A stretch of 64,000 bases of DNA from Sipunculus nudus. Lineage: Eukaryota > Annelida > Sipuncula > Golfingiida > Sipunculidae. The position numbers and the translations under genes are program-made. Location of the stretch: the NCBI GenBank assembly GCA_026874595.1, contig CM049313.1:11965508-12029507 (forward strand). Direction: 5' to 3'. Below are positions 34,621 to 45,167 of this stretch, one piece after another (position 1 is the stretch's first letter; every line of letters begins with the position of its first letter). The notes beneath the pieces were generated by a model. The model was given only the letters and a program-made list of their open reading frames with translations. It was not told the origin of the DNA and searched no databases.

Positions 34621-36290
34621 TGTGTGATGAATTCATGCGAGACACATGGCAACAGAAAACATTGGGCTCTTTCTCATTGTAAATAAATTAATTATAAAAA
34701 CAAAAATGATAAAGAAATTATTATAGTATCTCTCTCTCTCTCTGTATTCATGATAGACCCAGTAGAAGCGGTAGAATACTCTATTCGATTAAAGTAGAGG
34801 TATATATAATACATGTCAAACAGGAGTAATCTAGTGTGAACCGGTTCATTGTTTCGTCTTTGCGTTTGACGAGTAGCTACCCAAGAAATCACTGATTCAC
34901 TGCCGTTTTTTTAACGGTCATGCCTGAATATGTGGGAATCCTTACATTCCCTTGTCAAAAAAAATGTCCATCCCTATAAACGTTGGCAAGTTTATTTCTA
35001 GATATATATTTTCGAATTTAAGGAATGCGGTGCCTTAATGAAACTTGTTCGTGTCCTGCAACATGTTTATTTAAAAAAAGGATAATACTTGATATTGCCT
35101 TGGGAAAGCTAAGGTACCAGGCATGATACCAGGCCCAATGGTCACTTATGGTCTGACCCAAACCTCCTGAAGTCATTACGTGCATCCAATCTGTAAGGAT
35201 GATGCCCTCCATCTTCTCTCCTCTTTGCACAAGCATCATCTTAGGATGTGACCTGGCTGGAGAGGAGATGCACACATCACACGCCTTAACAATAAAAAAA
35301 AAATATGTATAATATATCGTCTGCGACAGCATTTGTATACATTATTAGATCAATCATAGTCACAAGCAGGATCTAAATACCCGTTTTGATCCTGAGAAGT
35401 AGATGAAAAATTGAGATGTGCAAGGAAAATTAAAAATTAATTTTACCTTTTGATGTGCAAGGAAAGTTAAAAATTAATTTTACCTTTTATCCTAATTGTT
35501 AAACATCTTTTTAAGGAAAAGGTGAACGTGATGATACTAATGATACTTCTCAGCTCTGTTTCAATTTTCTTTACGAATGCATGGTTGTATTGATTATACT
35601 TTAGAACAGCACAAATATCAGCTTCCAGGTACATGTACTGTATTCGTATTGATATCATACCTCAGCCACTTTTATTGCAGGCTACAGCATGGACTTGACA
35701 TTAAAATATTATAGGCGTGGGGTTCAATAAAACGTATTAAAAGACAGTATGATTTTTTAAAACAAATTTTAGACTTTGTCACTTTCTAACGATAAAAGAT
35801 GGAAACTATGATGCCGTGGTGAACTTATATCAATGTATGTTATCGGGGTATACAAATTAGCTACCATATATAAAATACCAGATCGACACATGTATTGTTA
35901 TACCCTACACTCAATAAAATATAATAATATGTACATGTATATAAGATCCTTTCCTATTTCACAAAAAAAAATTATAGAGCTTTAACTCTTTAAATATGTG
36001 ATTATAGAATTTGTTATAATGTTCCTTTTTTTTCTGGCGACATTGTGTCAGGAAGAACTTTAGTGCTGTTTACATTGAGAAAACCTATGACCTGACTTTT
36101 TTAATCCGTACCTGTAGTGGGTGAGAAAAAGGTTATGCTTCTTCTTGCTCTCATGATCCCTCCCTTATTCGGCTGCTGAGCTTTTCGCTCTCCGCCACCC
36201 GATGTTCCTAAGCTTTTCAGAAAAATTACAATGTTTAAATGTAAATGAAAACCATAAACTAGACAAAATAATTATCAACTATAATATTTA
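34621..36290. other. No gene recognised; one coding-like patch
   Basis: A minus-strand frame at 35018-35332 (104 codons) has a more complex amino-acid make-up than its surroundings and includes CDVCISSPARSHPK. I could not tie it to a family with confidence. At 35411-35490 a 45-bp unit (gatgtgcaaggaaaattaaa) is duplicated in tandem. Confidence 0.45.
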
Positions 36291-36292
36291 AG

Positions 36293-37070
36293 CGCCCAAT
36301 AGGAGAGCTTATTGTTTTACTGGGTGGACGTCCGCCTCCACACTTTTTGAGTGCTTGTATCTCCTAAATTCTGGCAGCTATAAATAGAATATCATATGTC
36401 TGTATTATTCAGGCAAAAAAATGTTTTTTTGGTGCTGTGACCTTGACTTATGCTCTTAAGGACTGTGGGCACCTTTGTTCGTTAGTACGGTAGCACCAAA
36501 AGATTTAATTGGATTTTGTTCAAATTTAGTGGAAGGCACCGACTAATGACTCTCAAACTGATTAACTTTTGCTGACCTTAACCCATATTTGCGCAATTTA
36601 TTACCACTAAATTTATTAGCACTAAATATTATAACAAAGTGGTTTAAGGTGTTATTTGGGCAAACTGTCAAATATTCTTGTATAGCAATATTGTGTCATA
36701 TCAATTTCACTTAATTTCTGAAATAGGTCACTCTGACGAAATTTAGGCATAAAACTTGGTCAGACAGCGTGCTTATATAAATGCTATTGGCTCCTCTATA
36801 ATTCTTCGGAATTGGACCATACCATGCATTATTCATCAGTTCGAGTAACAGTAACCATTTTGCTTATGACCTTGACTTAAGCTGTCAAGTCACAGTAGAC
36901 TTTGGACATCATTTGTTTGTTAGCGCAATAGCACCAAGGGTTTTGATTAGATTTTATTCTTATTTAGTGTAAGGCATCGACTAATGAATCTTTCAACCTG
37001 ATCAACTTTGACCCATATTAGCGCAATTTATTAGCACTTTATTATTTTCACCAATGACAAAATATCATCA
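36293..37070 (+). repeat. Dispersed repeat with ~440-bp tandem duplication
   Basis: Starts gcgcccaataggagagctta, then ttgttttactgggtggacgt, matching the outer repeat at 40975. Two diverged internal units follow, each with ctgtgaccttgactta or tatgaccttgactta, ttgttcgttagtacgg or ttgtttgttagcgcaa, tagcaccaa, and ggca(c/t)cgactaatga. The second copies of these start ~440 bp after the first. No coding content. Confidence 0.75.
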
Positions 37071-37630
37071 AAAAAAGGTTTTAGGCATATCTTGATATGA
37101 TTTCCTGAAATTATGACCATTATTATGCAAATACAGTTTTATTTATTTTCATTTCATTCACAGATACTGAGACTGGCTAATATTGTTATTCGTTTTCTTC
37201 CTACATCACAAAATAATTATTATTGTTTGTAAATGTTTAATCTTTTACTTATCTAATATGGTACAAAACTTTACTAGAATAATATGGTCATTCTATTAAC
37301 CACTTTCAATATCATTAAAAGAATAAACTAAAATTTCGTAGGGAAAAAGATCCCTGTATAGATCACAAAAAAAACACAAACACGTTCCGAAAAGTTCGAC
37401 CTGCAGAATTTAAACCTCTTTTCTCAGCTGCATTCAAGATGCAACACCGTCTCGTTAACAACATGATTTATAAGGAAAATACCTGGACAGGGAAACTCTT
37501 CCCATCTCTTAATTCTTCTCACCAAATATCCGACTGATGTTTTTTAAGACAGCATATTAACTCATGTCACATTTCTGCATAACCATGGGTATGAAAGGCT
37601 CAAAGTTTTAGAGAATTAACTTTTAACATA
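37071..37630. other. No gene recognised
   Basis: AT-rich spacer, no open frame of note and no repeat recognised. Confidence 0.5.
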
Positions 37631-38817
37631 ATTTTTATGCCCCGCCACAAAGTGGCCGGGGCATATAGTGTTAACCATGTCCGTCATTCCGTCCTTCCGT
37701 CATTCCGAAATCAAACAGTTGTACGGACTTTTTTTCGCAATGTGCAGATATTGGCCTGATTTTTGGTGTGTGGGCAGATATAGACCAGTGTCAGATTTAG
37801 TTCGCGTTTCATCCCTGTTGACTTACTTTTGACCGTTTTACGGCTCCTGAACATAGAAAATTTCATGAAAAATATGAAATTTCATGACAAATACACATGT
37901 ACGGACTTTTTTTCGCAATGCCTGCAGATATTGGCCTGATTTTTGGTGTGTGGGCAGATATTGACCAGTTACAGATTGAGTTCACGTTTTGTCCCAGTTG
38001 ACCTACTTTTGATTGTTTTACGGCTCCTGAACATAGAAAATTTCATGTAAAATATAAATTTTCATGACAAATGCACTTGTACAGACTTTTCATCGCAATA
38101 CCTGCAGATATTGGCCTGATTTTTGGTGTGTTGGCAGATAATGACAGTTACAGATAGAGTTCACGTTTTGTCCCAGTTGACCCACTTTTGACCGTTTGAC
38201 GGTGCTCTAACATAGAAAATTTCATAAAAAAGTGCACATGTATGGACTTTTTTTCGCAGTGCCTGCAGATGGGGGCCTTATTTTTTGGTGTGTAGGCAGA
38301 TAATGACCAGTTACAGATCGAGTTCTTGTTTTGTCCCAGTTGACCTACTTTTGACCATTTGACTGCTCCTGAACATAGAAAGTTTCATGAAAAATAGAAA
38401 TTTTCATAACAAATTCATATGTACTGACTTTTTTTCCTCAATGCCTGCAGATACCACCCTGATTTTTTATGTGTGGGCAGATAATGACAGTTACAGATCG
38501 AGTTCGCGTTTCGTCCCGGTTGACCTACTTTTGATTGTTTTACGGCTCCTAAACATAGAAAATTTCATGAAAGAGAGAAATTTTTATGGAAAATGCACAT
38601 GTATGGACTTTTCTACACAGTGCCTTTATATACTGGCATGAGTTTTGGTGTGTTGCTTGATAATGACCCGTTACAGATCGAGTTTGCATTCAGCCCTTGT
38701 TGACATACTTTTAACCATACGACACCTCCTGAACTTAAAAAAATTTTTCAAAATTTTACAAAGTTTCTAATTTGCCCCAGGCGGGGGCATTCTTCGTGTC
38801 GTTCCGACACATCTAGT
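37631..38817 (+). mobile_element. Pearl/HINE element 2, ~180-bp satellite core, uninterrupted
   Basis: Second copy of the family at 28927. The 5' end atttttatgccccgccacaa folds with agtggccggggcata. The 3' end has ggcgggggcatt, the hairpin gtgtcgttccgacac (38796-38810) and CTAGT (38813-38817). The core has six units with landmarks near 37771, 37951, 38132, 38297, 38477 and 38659. At 1187 bp, with both ends present, it is the cleanest member of the family in the window. No protein is encoded; movement would depend on a Helentron protein supplied elsewhere. Confidence 0.9.
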
Positions 38818-39634
38818 TTTTTATATATATTTCCTCTCAGCTGGCTTCAGATGTTTTGATGAATCGATGTAGTTTTGAAGACCGACTAGAGAATATATCA
38901 ATAAGGCCTGGGTGTATTGTTGATTTAATATGCAGTATGATTTTACACTTCCAAAACAATAAATTGTTTGCCTTTACGTCAAACTAGATATGACGAGATA
39001 TCTAGGGCCGGATAATGGAATATGGAGGGGGGGGGGCGTCCATAGCGAGGTCATTGTGTGTGTGCGGGGGGGGGGGGGGGGGGTGCATACATGCAAAACT
39101 TGAAAGTGCAAAAGAGGATTCCCTTTCATGGCGATGATTTTGCCTGTAAATCTTCCGACCTCTGTTAAATCGATTCTGCATATTATATTGCTCATTACAG
39201 AGTTGATAAAATATAATAAGTGACTTTCGGTGGGCTATTAGAGGTGTGACCCACACCTATGGCGGAACAAATTTTATTAAGTCTAAATGAGCATTCTGAT
39301 TCACAGTCTGCAGAATATATGCTTTTGGCCACCAATATAAAGATAAGGAAAGATATGTATAATATATATATATTCTATAAAATTACGGAAAAATATATAT
39401 TTATTATAATACAAAAAAAGTTTTAAAAAATATTGCTATTGGTCAGCTAGAACCCGTAGAGCCATAATTGGTTCCCATTGACCTGTTCATCCCATGTCGG
39501 GGATGTCATTTGACCATTACAACACAAATACACATATATGTATAAATAGAAAAATATATGGCAGACGCCTTAATTACTAAGGTGTCTTCGTCCTATTTAT
39601 CTAAACAGAAAGACTAACACGGCTACGCTCGTTT

Positions 39635-39637
<3 letters not shown>
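38818..39637. other. No gene recognised; G runs
   Basis: Contains G runs at about 39027-39036 and 39066-39082. Otherwise AT-rich and unclassified. Confidence 0.5.
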
Positions 39638-39678
<41 letters not shown>

Positions 39679-39755
39679 TACATACATATACACACATATA
39701 TATATATACATATATACATACATATACACATATACACATATATATACATATACAC

Positions 39756-39789
<34 letters not shown>

Positions 39790-39868
39790 ACACCTATACA
39801 CATATATATACATATACACATACACACACACATGTATATATATATATATATATTATATATATATACAC
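39638..39868. repeat. TA/CA compound microsatellite
   Basis: About 230 bp of tatata and tacaca/catata words. Frames on the minus strand give Tyr-Ile-Cys repeats and are not genes. Confidence 0.95.
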
Positions 39869-39887
39869 ATCACTTATTTTGGGGCTG

Positions 39888-40480
39888 TTTCACTTCTTCG
39901 TGCAGTTATTCTTTAACATCTTCTTTAGGAATCTTCCGACAGTCTGCCTTTCAAAGATTTCTGTCCAGTTTTTTAAGGCAGCCAGCTCTGATTCATCAAA
40001 GAAATGGCGGACGACATTCGGCATACATGTCAGTCTGCTTTGTAGGATACGACCTTCGGCACTTCCCTCGCAGTTCTTCCACTCTTGGTCCGTGAACCAG
40101 ACCTTCGAGGTAATTTTTGCTCTCCCTGATTCACCCAATTCAAACTTGAAATGGATGATGCTTACTATGCATTTAGATTGGTTCAATATTTGGAGCCAAC
40201 TAAGAACTCGCGTAATACATAGGACAGATTACGGCTTTTGTAGTGCTTGGAGTATACGATTTCTCAATTCCCAGGTTCATGTTGTTAACCGTCTGGGTAT
40301 CTTTTGTCGTCAGCCAAGAAGCAAATCTAGAAAAGAGTCCTCGTGTGTGTGCCCAACCATCAGGAAACCTAAACGGACTTTTCTGAATACGCCTAGCTCG
40401 GCCAAAATGGAGCTAGGAGCGAAAACATGTTTTTATTTCCCTTCCACAGTTGTCTATTTACATGTATAACACAGGCGGAA
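39888..40480 (-). pseudogene. Transposon-type protein remnant (GHTHED motif region)
   Basis: The minus strand carries two protein-like pieces in order. The upstream piece (about 40250-40480) reads MVGHTHED in one frame and [19 protein letters not shown], then [17 protein letters not shown], in the next. This resembles the 'vGHTHEDvDq.FSr....L' segment of DUF7869-type proteins encoded by transposable elements. The downstream piece (39890-40186, 98 codons) contains [20 protein letters not shown] and [17 protein letters not shown] and would be the C-terminal end. A frame change and two stops lie between. The plus-strand 196-codon frame over the same bases lacks such motifs and is likely a shadow. 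The family assignment rests on one motif. Confidence 0.5.
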
Positions 40481-40974
40481 GGGAATCACGATGCATGTAC
40501 AGACAATCCAGGTTGATGGTCGTGGTAAGGTTTGATGAATGGGGCCACTGATTCCAGCAAAAAAGGCCATAATGACCAGGCACACCGGAACAGTGCCAAA
40601 CTGTAGTTACTAAGTATATGTTATTGATTTTTGAAAAATATAATTTTGAAAATTTGTCCAGCCTTAATTTAGTCAGACCATGGAGGATGCGTTGTCAACA
40701 ACAAGTGTCGGTCTATGAATGCCCGCAGTTTATAACGTGTCACGTGACTTCAGCCAACCATCTGCAAGAAGACCTGCATCAGAGAAATGGTCCTGTAACC
40801 TCGGCCAGGATCAGCCACATGGCTCGGGAAGGTCAGCCTAAAAAAACAGACGGGCTTCAATGAGGTGAGTTCATAATACGTGAGTTTCATACTGTGTGGC
40901 GTGGCAATAACATATTAATATATGCCATAGACCAAGCCTAAGGCAGCCTTAATTAAGTTTCACCTCATAATTAA
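40481..40974. other. No gene recognised
   Basis: An 81-codon plus-strand frame (40618-40863) ends beside a gaggtgagt donor-like string, but no partner exon is evident. Confidence 0.4.
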
Positions 40975-41895
40975 GCACAATATAATGGAGCTTACTGTTT
41001 TACTGGCTCCGCGTCCGCTTTTTTAGCCCTCGGCCCTTAGGCTGATGGGCTATTGTCGTCACCCAAGCTGTCCGTCCGTCCGTCCGTACGTCGTCCGTAC
41101 ATACCTTGTGAGCGGGATATCTTGAAAAGGATTCACCGTCAGAATTTATTTCCTCGGTAAAGATGTATATCGTCAAAATCTCGGTCAAGTTCGAAGATGG
41201 GTGACCTTGACCAATTTTTCTACGTTTAAGAGCTGATTATAGAAAATAAAACATTTAGAAGCTTATTTCTCAGGAACCATTGGGTGGATTTTCACAATAC
41301 TCACTATGATCATATGGACTGATGGTCTGTAACTGCTGCACAAGTTTAGGGGCGCCACCTGCAATTTCTGATTTTTAATGAATTTTTCTTGGATTTTTTA
41401 ACTTTGGCCTTGTGAGCGGGATATCTCTAAAAAGATTAACAATAGGAATTTTATTTTATGGTGAAGATGTATATCGACCAACCAAAACTCGGTCAAGTTC
41501 GAAGATGGGTGACCTTGACCTACTGTTCAAGCTCACAGAGCTTATAATAGAATAAAACTTAGAAGCTTATTTTTCAGGAAGCATTTGGTGGATTGTTATG
41601 AATCATGGTACATACCTCTCCATTTTAAATTTATCACTGAGACATGTACAGATATACATCCGTGTGAGAACAGATATTTAGTACTTGTTACTGTTACCAC
41701 CTCTAAACACTGTTCTTTTGGCTGAGGGCTTTTGTCAGCTTCTGCTGATATTCTAGTCTAGAGACTTGTATCTCAGAAGTGCTACCACTTATCAAAATTT
41801 AGTCGTAATCCTGCCCTAGAAAGTTAAGATTTTTTCTTGGTTGTGTGACCTTGACCTTTACATTTACATTTAAGGTCAGCTCATACTGAAAATAT
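40975..41895 (+). repeat. Outer repeat split by a nested element
   Basis: taatggagcttactgtttta and ctggctccgcgtccgcttt (40983-41020) continue after the nested element as gagacttgtatctcagaagt and gtgtgaccttgaccttta (41760-41870). At 36293 the same two halves are contiguous, so the halves here were separated by insertion. Confidence 0.75.
41021..41757 (+). mobile_element. HINE-like element, second family, full length
   Basis: Starts ttttagccctcggccctta and ends ggctgagggcttttgtcagc, ttctgctgat, attCTAGT (CTAGT 41753-41757). agccctcggcc and ggctgagggct are inverted repeats with one mismatch. The terminal hairpin is tcagc-ttct-gctga (41735-41748). The interior has two diverged units (gtgagcgggatatct twice; gaagatgggtgaccttgacc twice). 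It is 737 bp with no coding content. The structure parallels the pearl family although the sequence is unrelated. Confidence 0.82.
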
Positions 41896-41905
41896 CACCT
41901 TATTT

Positions 41906-41979
41906 GACAGTATATACTGTTACAAATGAAAACCTAAGAAATATCCCTGAACATATATACAAAGAAATATAATAAGTGG
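41906..41979. repeat. Fragment of the NADAR-carrying element
   Basis: About 74 bp (cagtatatactgttacaaat through atatccctgaacatatatac) matches 43384-43456 inside the inverted-repeat element, just past the 3' end of its gene. It shows that the element family, or at least this part of it, has another copy about 1 kb to the left. Confidence 0.8.
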
Positions 41980-42830
41980 GCATTGTTTTTTTCTTTGCAG
42001 TTCACTAAATCTGTTGGCTATTCTGCAGTTCCTGAATTAATTTATGTGCTAAACAGGTTATATATATACTAGCTGATAAACACGGTAAACCAGGTTTTTT
42101 TTATCGGGGTTTGGGAGATGAATGAATTATGATGGGGAATGTTGGCTCTTTTTTTTATTCTAAAGGTAAAAAAAAATAGATTTTCAGTGGGTAACTGTCT
42201 CAATAAGATATGTACAAATATTTTTTTTTGTATTTATTATGCGGCGCTGCGCTCATGGCAAGAAATTCATACACGGTAATATTTACCTTAAAGACTTGAT
42301 GAGTAATGTTAACATTTGCGATCCGGAATGGGGCGCCTGGACATTTAGGTTTTTGATTATCTTTGACTGGTTGTATGACGTACAAAGAATAAGTTAAGGC
42401 GAGGAAGACATGGAAGATGAATTAAATGTACATTTTAAGGCAAGGAAACTATTTCTGAAGAAAGATACGGCAAAATGCATACCTGGTTAGTAGCAAAAGC
42501 GGACCCAGATGAAGTCGCAACCGTTTCTAAATTACATAGACCAATTCTGAGGCCTGGAATCCCCGCCTCTACCTGTCCTTACCCCTGTTCCGGAAATGTA
42601 GACCTTTTATTCGGTTTTGTCATTAATCTCCCTTGGTTGAACCCCTCCTTTTCATAAAGCGAGAGTTATGTGTTTTTCACATTTACTGACCACGCACATC
42701 GGTCAGAGCAAAACATGCTTAAATCCCTTATTGCAAGAAAGTAGGAATATTCGCATGCACAATAGACCTTAAATTAAGCCGCTTTATCCCGTGCTTGAGT
42801 GATTTTTGTGAAGAACGAAAAGGTTGCATT
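41980..42830. other. No gene recognised
   Basis: AT-rich with short unrecognised frames (42200-42385 minus; 42475-42657 plus). Confidence 0.5.
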
Positions 42831-42984
42831 CCAGAGGTGTGACACCAGAGGGCGCTCGTGCATGTTCCATGCGCACTTTTTTAGCTCCAAGTCTCAGTGC
42901 CATTAGATATTTATTCCTTTTTTTCCCGCTCAGTTGCTAGGAAAACTTTAATATACATGTTATGTCACAAAAGGAAAATTTTAT

Positions 42985-42990
<6 letters not shown>

Positions 42991-43036
<46 letters not shown>
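42991..43036. repeat. (AT)n microsatellite
   Basis: About 46 bp of perfect at repeats inside the element. Confidence 0.95.
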
Positions 43037-43038
<2 letters not shown>

Positions 43039-43504
43039 AGACCTAAATATTTAAGATTAAATATAAATTTATTTATTTATTGAATATTTCAATCACAAAA
43101 CTCATTTTTCCTATTGTCCAGCTCAATTTTTTTCGGAACATGATCTAACAAGAAGAGAAGACGAACCTGTTAAAAAAAACCTTTATTAACATACTAAACA
43201 AAGATACATAGTATATAAAGAACCATAATAACAAGGTGCACTCAAGTGTATGACTATAAACGAAAATCTTTAACAGCATTTGATATATATGTTTATATAT
43301 AAATATATTTATATATATGTGGAAAAGTAGTTAAAAACTCTTATAAAAGAAATCAAATATATACATGGAATGGTAGATAAAAAGACAGTGTATACTGTTA
43401 CAAATAAAAACATCAGAAATATCCCTGAACATATATACAAAAAAATATAATAGTGGCTAAAAACAGAACTAATAAAATACAACCTCTCGTATATTCTGTT
43501 ACAA

Positions 43505-44465
43505 TCCTCTGTTGCTGTCTCGTGTCAAATGTACGCCATCCTGCACTACTCGACTTCTCTGATGTCTGTTACTTTTACAATAGTAAATTCTTTTTTCTTG
43601 GCTGCTGCTTTCAGCATCTTGTTAACAGCTTTCCTTCTTTTCTCGTAATATTTTCGATAGGTTCTGTCACAATACGGTGGAAACTTGCTAGTAGGGTAAG
43701 AAAATCACCTTTTTCACAGCAAAGTTGCTTTAGAAACAGTTTGTCAGGCTCATGAGTCCTTTCACCACTTTGCTTGAGGTAGTGCTGTCAGCAGATACAT
43801 CATTCCATGCAAGATGAAAAATAACTGTATCTGGCTTGTAGAAATCCACGAGTGACATAGCAGACTCTGCCCTCTTCACGGTCAATCGACCTCGTCCAAT
43901 GAAAGCAACCTGTTGATGGCTTGGGACTGTGGCCATCTCCAAAACATAACACTCCAGTCGTTTGACTTCTCTGGTCCCAAATACCAAAAGTCTCTGTAGA
44001 TCTGGCCTGGACACAAGTCTTCTGATGTCCTTTAGGATGACACCCAGTCTATTCTTCCCCTCCAGTCTGCTGGTTGGACCTGATGCGTGTTTCTGTGCTA
44101 AACTCCAATTCCCCCAAGAGCGATCAGTTGTGCCTTCTGCGAGGAATTTGGGAGATGTGGCCAGTAGAAGCTGCTGAAGGGCCTTATCGCTAAATTTGGC
44201 GGTTAGGGCTCTTGTCATGACTTCCTCCTTTACGCTTTCCCAGTCACCACCAAGTGAAACTACCTGACCCAAGCTTCTTGATCTTCCATGGATTTTTGGT
44301 AGCCATCATGACTTCTGTCAGTGCTGTAGCTAAATATCTCTTGGTTTTGGCTGCTTGGAAATACTGCTCCACAATCCGTAATTCACTCCTTCAACTACCA
44401 TCTCATGATGGTAAAAATTTGATAGTGGATCTCTGATGCTTTGGAAGAATAGAACGATGTCTGTA
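43505..44465 (-). pseudogene. NADAR domain fused to SGNH-hydrolase-like domain, frame-shifted
   Basis: The minus strand first encodes a near-complete NADAR (YbiA/DUF1768) domain. DPLSNFY and VVEGVNYG lie at about 44390-44465. After a frame change come EQYFQAAKTKRYLATAL and NPWKIKKLGSG. Then, in the 180-codon frame 43730-44272, come VKEEVMTRALTAKFSD, LLLATSPKFLAEGTTD-RSWG and LEGKNRLGVILKDIRRL. NADAR proteins are N-glycosidases acting on ADP-ribose-type or riboflavin-pathway N-glycosidic bonds. The frame runs directly into an SGNH-like domain: LLVFGTREVKRLE (block I, where the usual GDS nucleophile motif reads GTR), VAFIGRGRLTVKRAE, then KPDTVIFHLAWNDVS (block III Asn-Asp kept). In shifted frames follow RTYRKYYEKRRKAVNKMLKA and QDGVHLT (block V Asp..His kept, 43526-43540). 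At least three shifts break it, and no start codon was identified. NADAR identity is firm; the fusion is read from one continuous frame. Confidence 0.85.
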
Positions 44466-45167
44466 GTCACCGGTGGGCGCATAATGCATGATATGTTGGC
44501 CATCAGTGTGTTATGTCTTATCCATTTGTCCCCTGGAGGACTTTTTTAACTGTGGAGTTACATTTATACAGTTTGTCAGTCAGTAATTACTACTCAGGCA
44601 TGTTTGTCACACTAATTATTCAAACTCCAAACACCTCAAACAAGCCAAACAACATCAAATAAAAAAATGCAAAATGTTTTACACTTAGTTATCAGCTAGA
44701 ATTCAGTGTAAATCAGCTGAAATTAATTTTTTTAGTTTTTATTATTTAAAAAAAAAATTAGAAATGATAGTTAAAGTAGGTGGTCAGAAAGCCAACTGTG
44801 TCCTCGTGGCTCTGACTGGGCAAGAGACAATTTCTGTAACACCGGAGGTATATCCTTCCATAGTATAACTTTGTAGGGTCTCAGTAACTGGCTGGTGTAC
44901 AGAAAAAGTCTGGCTAAAGTTGGCATAATAGTTTATTATAATTATTATTAACAGTTGTTATTTTTAATATAATAATTGTTGTTTTTTTATTATTATTATT
45001 TTACCCATAAAACATGTATAAATTTCAAATGTTATTTATTTTTTATATAATTATTATTTTAATTATTATTATTGAACCCATAAAACGTTAATTTCAAATG
45101 GCACTGAGACCTGGAGTAACAAGTGTGCATGGAACAAGCACGAGCGCCCTCTTGTGTCACACTGGTG

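Larger units (their letters stand above)
42831..45167. mobile_element. TIR-bounded element carrying a NADAR-SGNH gene
   Basis: An imperfect inverted repeat of about 70-75 bp bounds the segment. The left arm, 42831-42908, contains gtgtgacaccagagggcgct, tgttccatgcgcac and gtctcagtgccatt. The right arm, 45097-45167, has aatggcactgagac, gtgtgcatggaacaagcacg and agcgccctcttgtgtcacac. Long inverted ends starting near a gagggcgc word are characteristic of several DNA transposon superfamilies; I cannot name which, and no target duplication is clear. Inside are an (AT)n run, a broken minus-strand gene (43505-44465) and, at 44935-45090, an AT-rich local duplication (ttacccataaaac / ttgaacccataaaac). 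No transposase is visible, so the gene is either cargo or the element's own unusual protein. Confidence 0.72.

Noticed and set aside
35018-35332. Retroviral-type integrase fragment
   Set aside because: CDVC and a following Pro/Lys stretch hinted at an integrase zinc-finger/core junction, but no DDE-region motif lines up in any frame. Left as unclassified.
39597-39833. Cys/Tyr/Ile-rich minus-strand frames
   Set aside because: Direct translation of a TA/CA microsatellite.
39879-40469. 196-codon plus-strand frame as a gene
   Set aside because: The opposite strand shows the better protein-like motifs ([14 protein letters not shown]), so the plus frame is probably a shadow.
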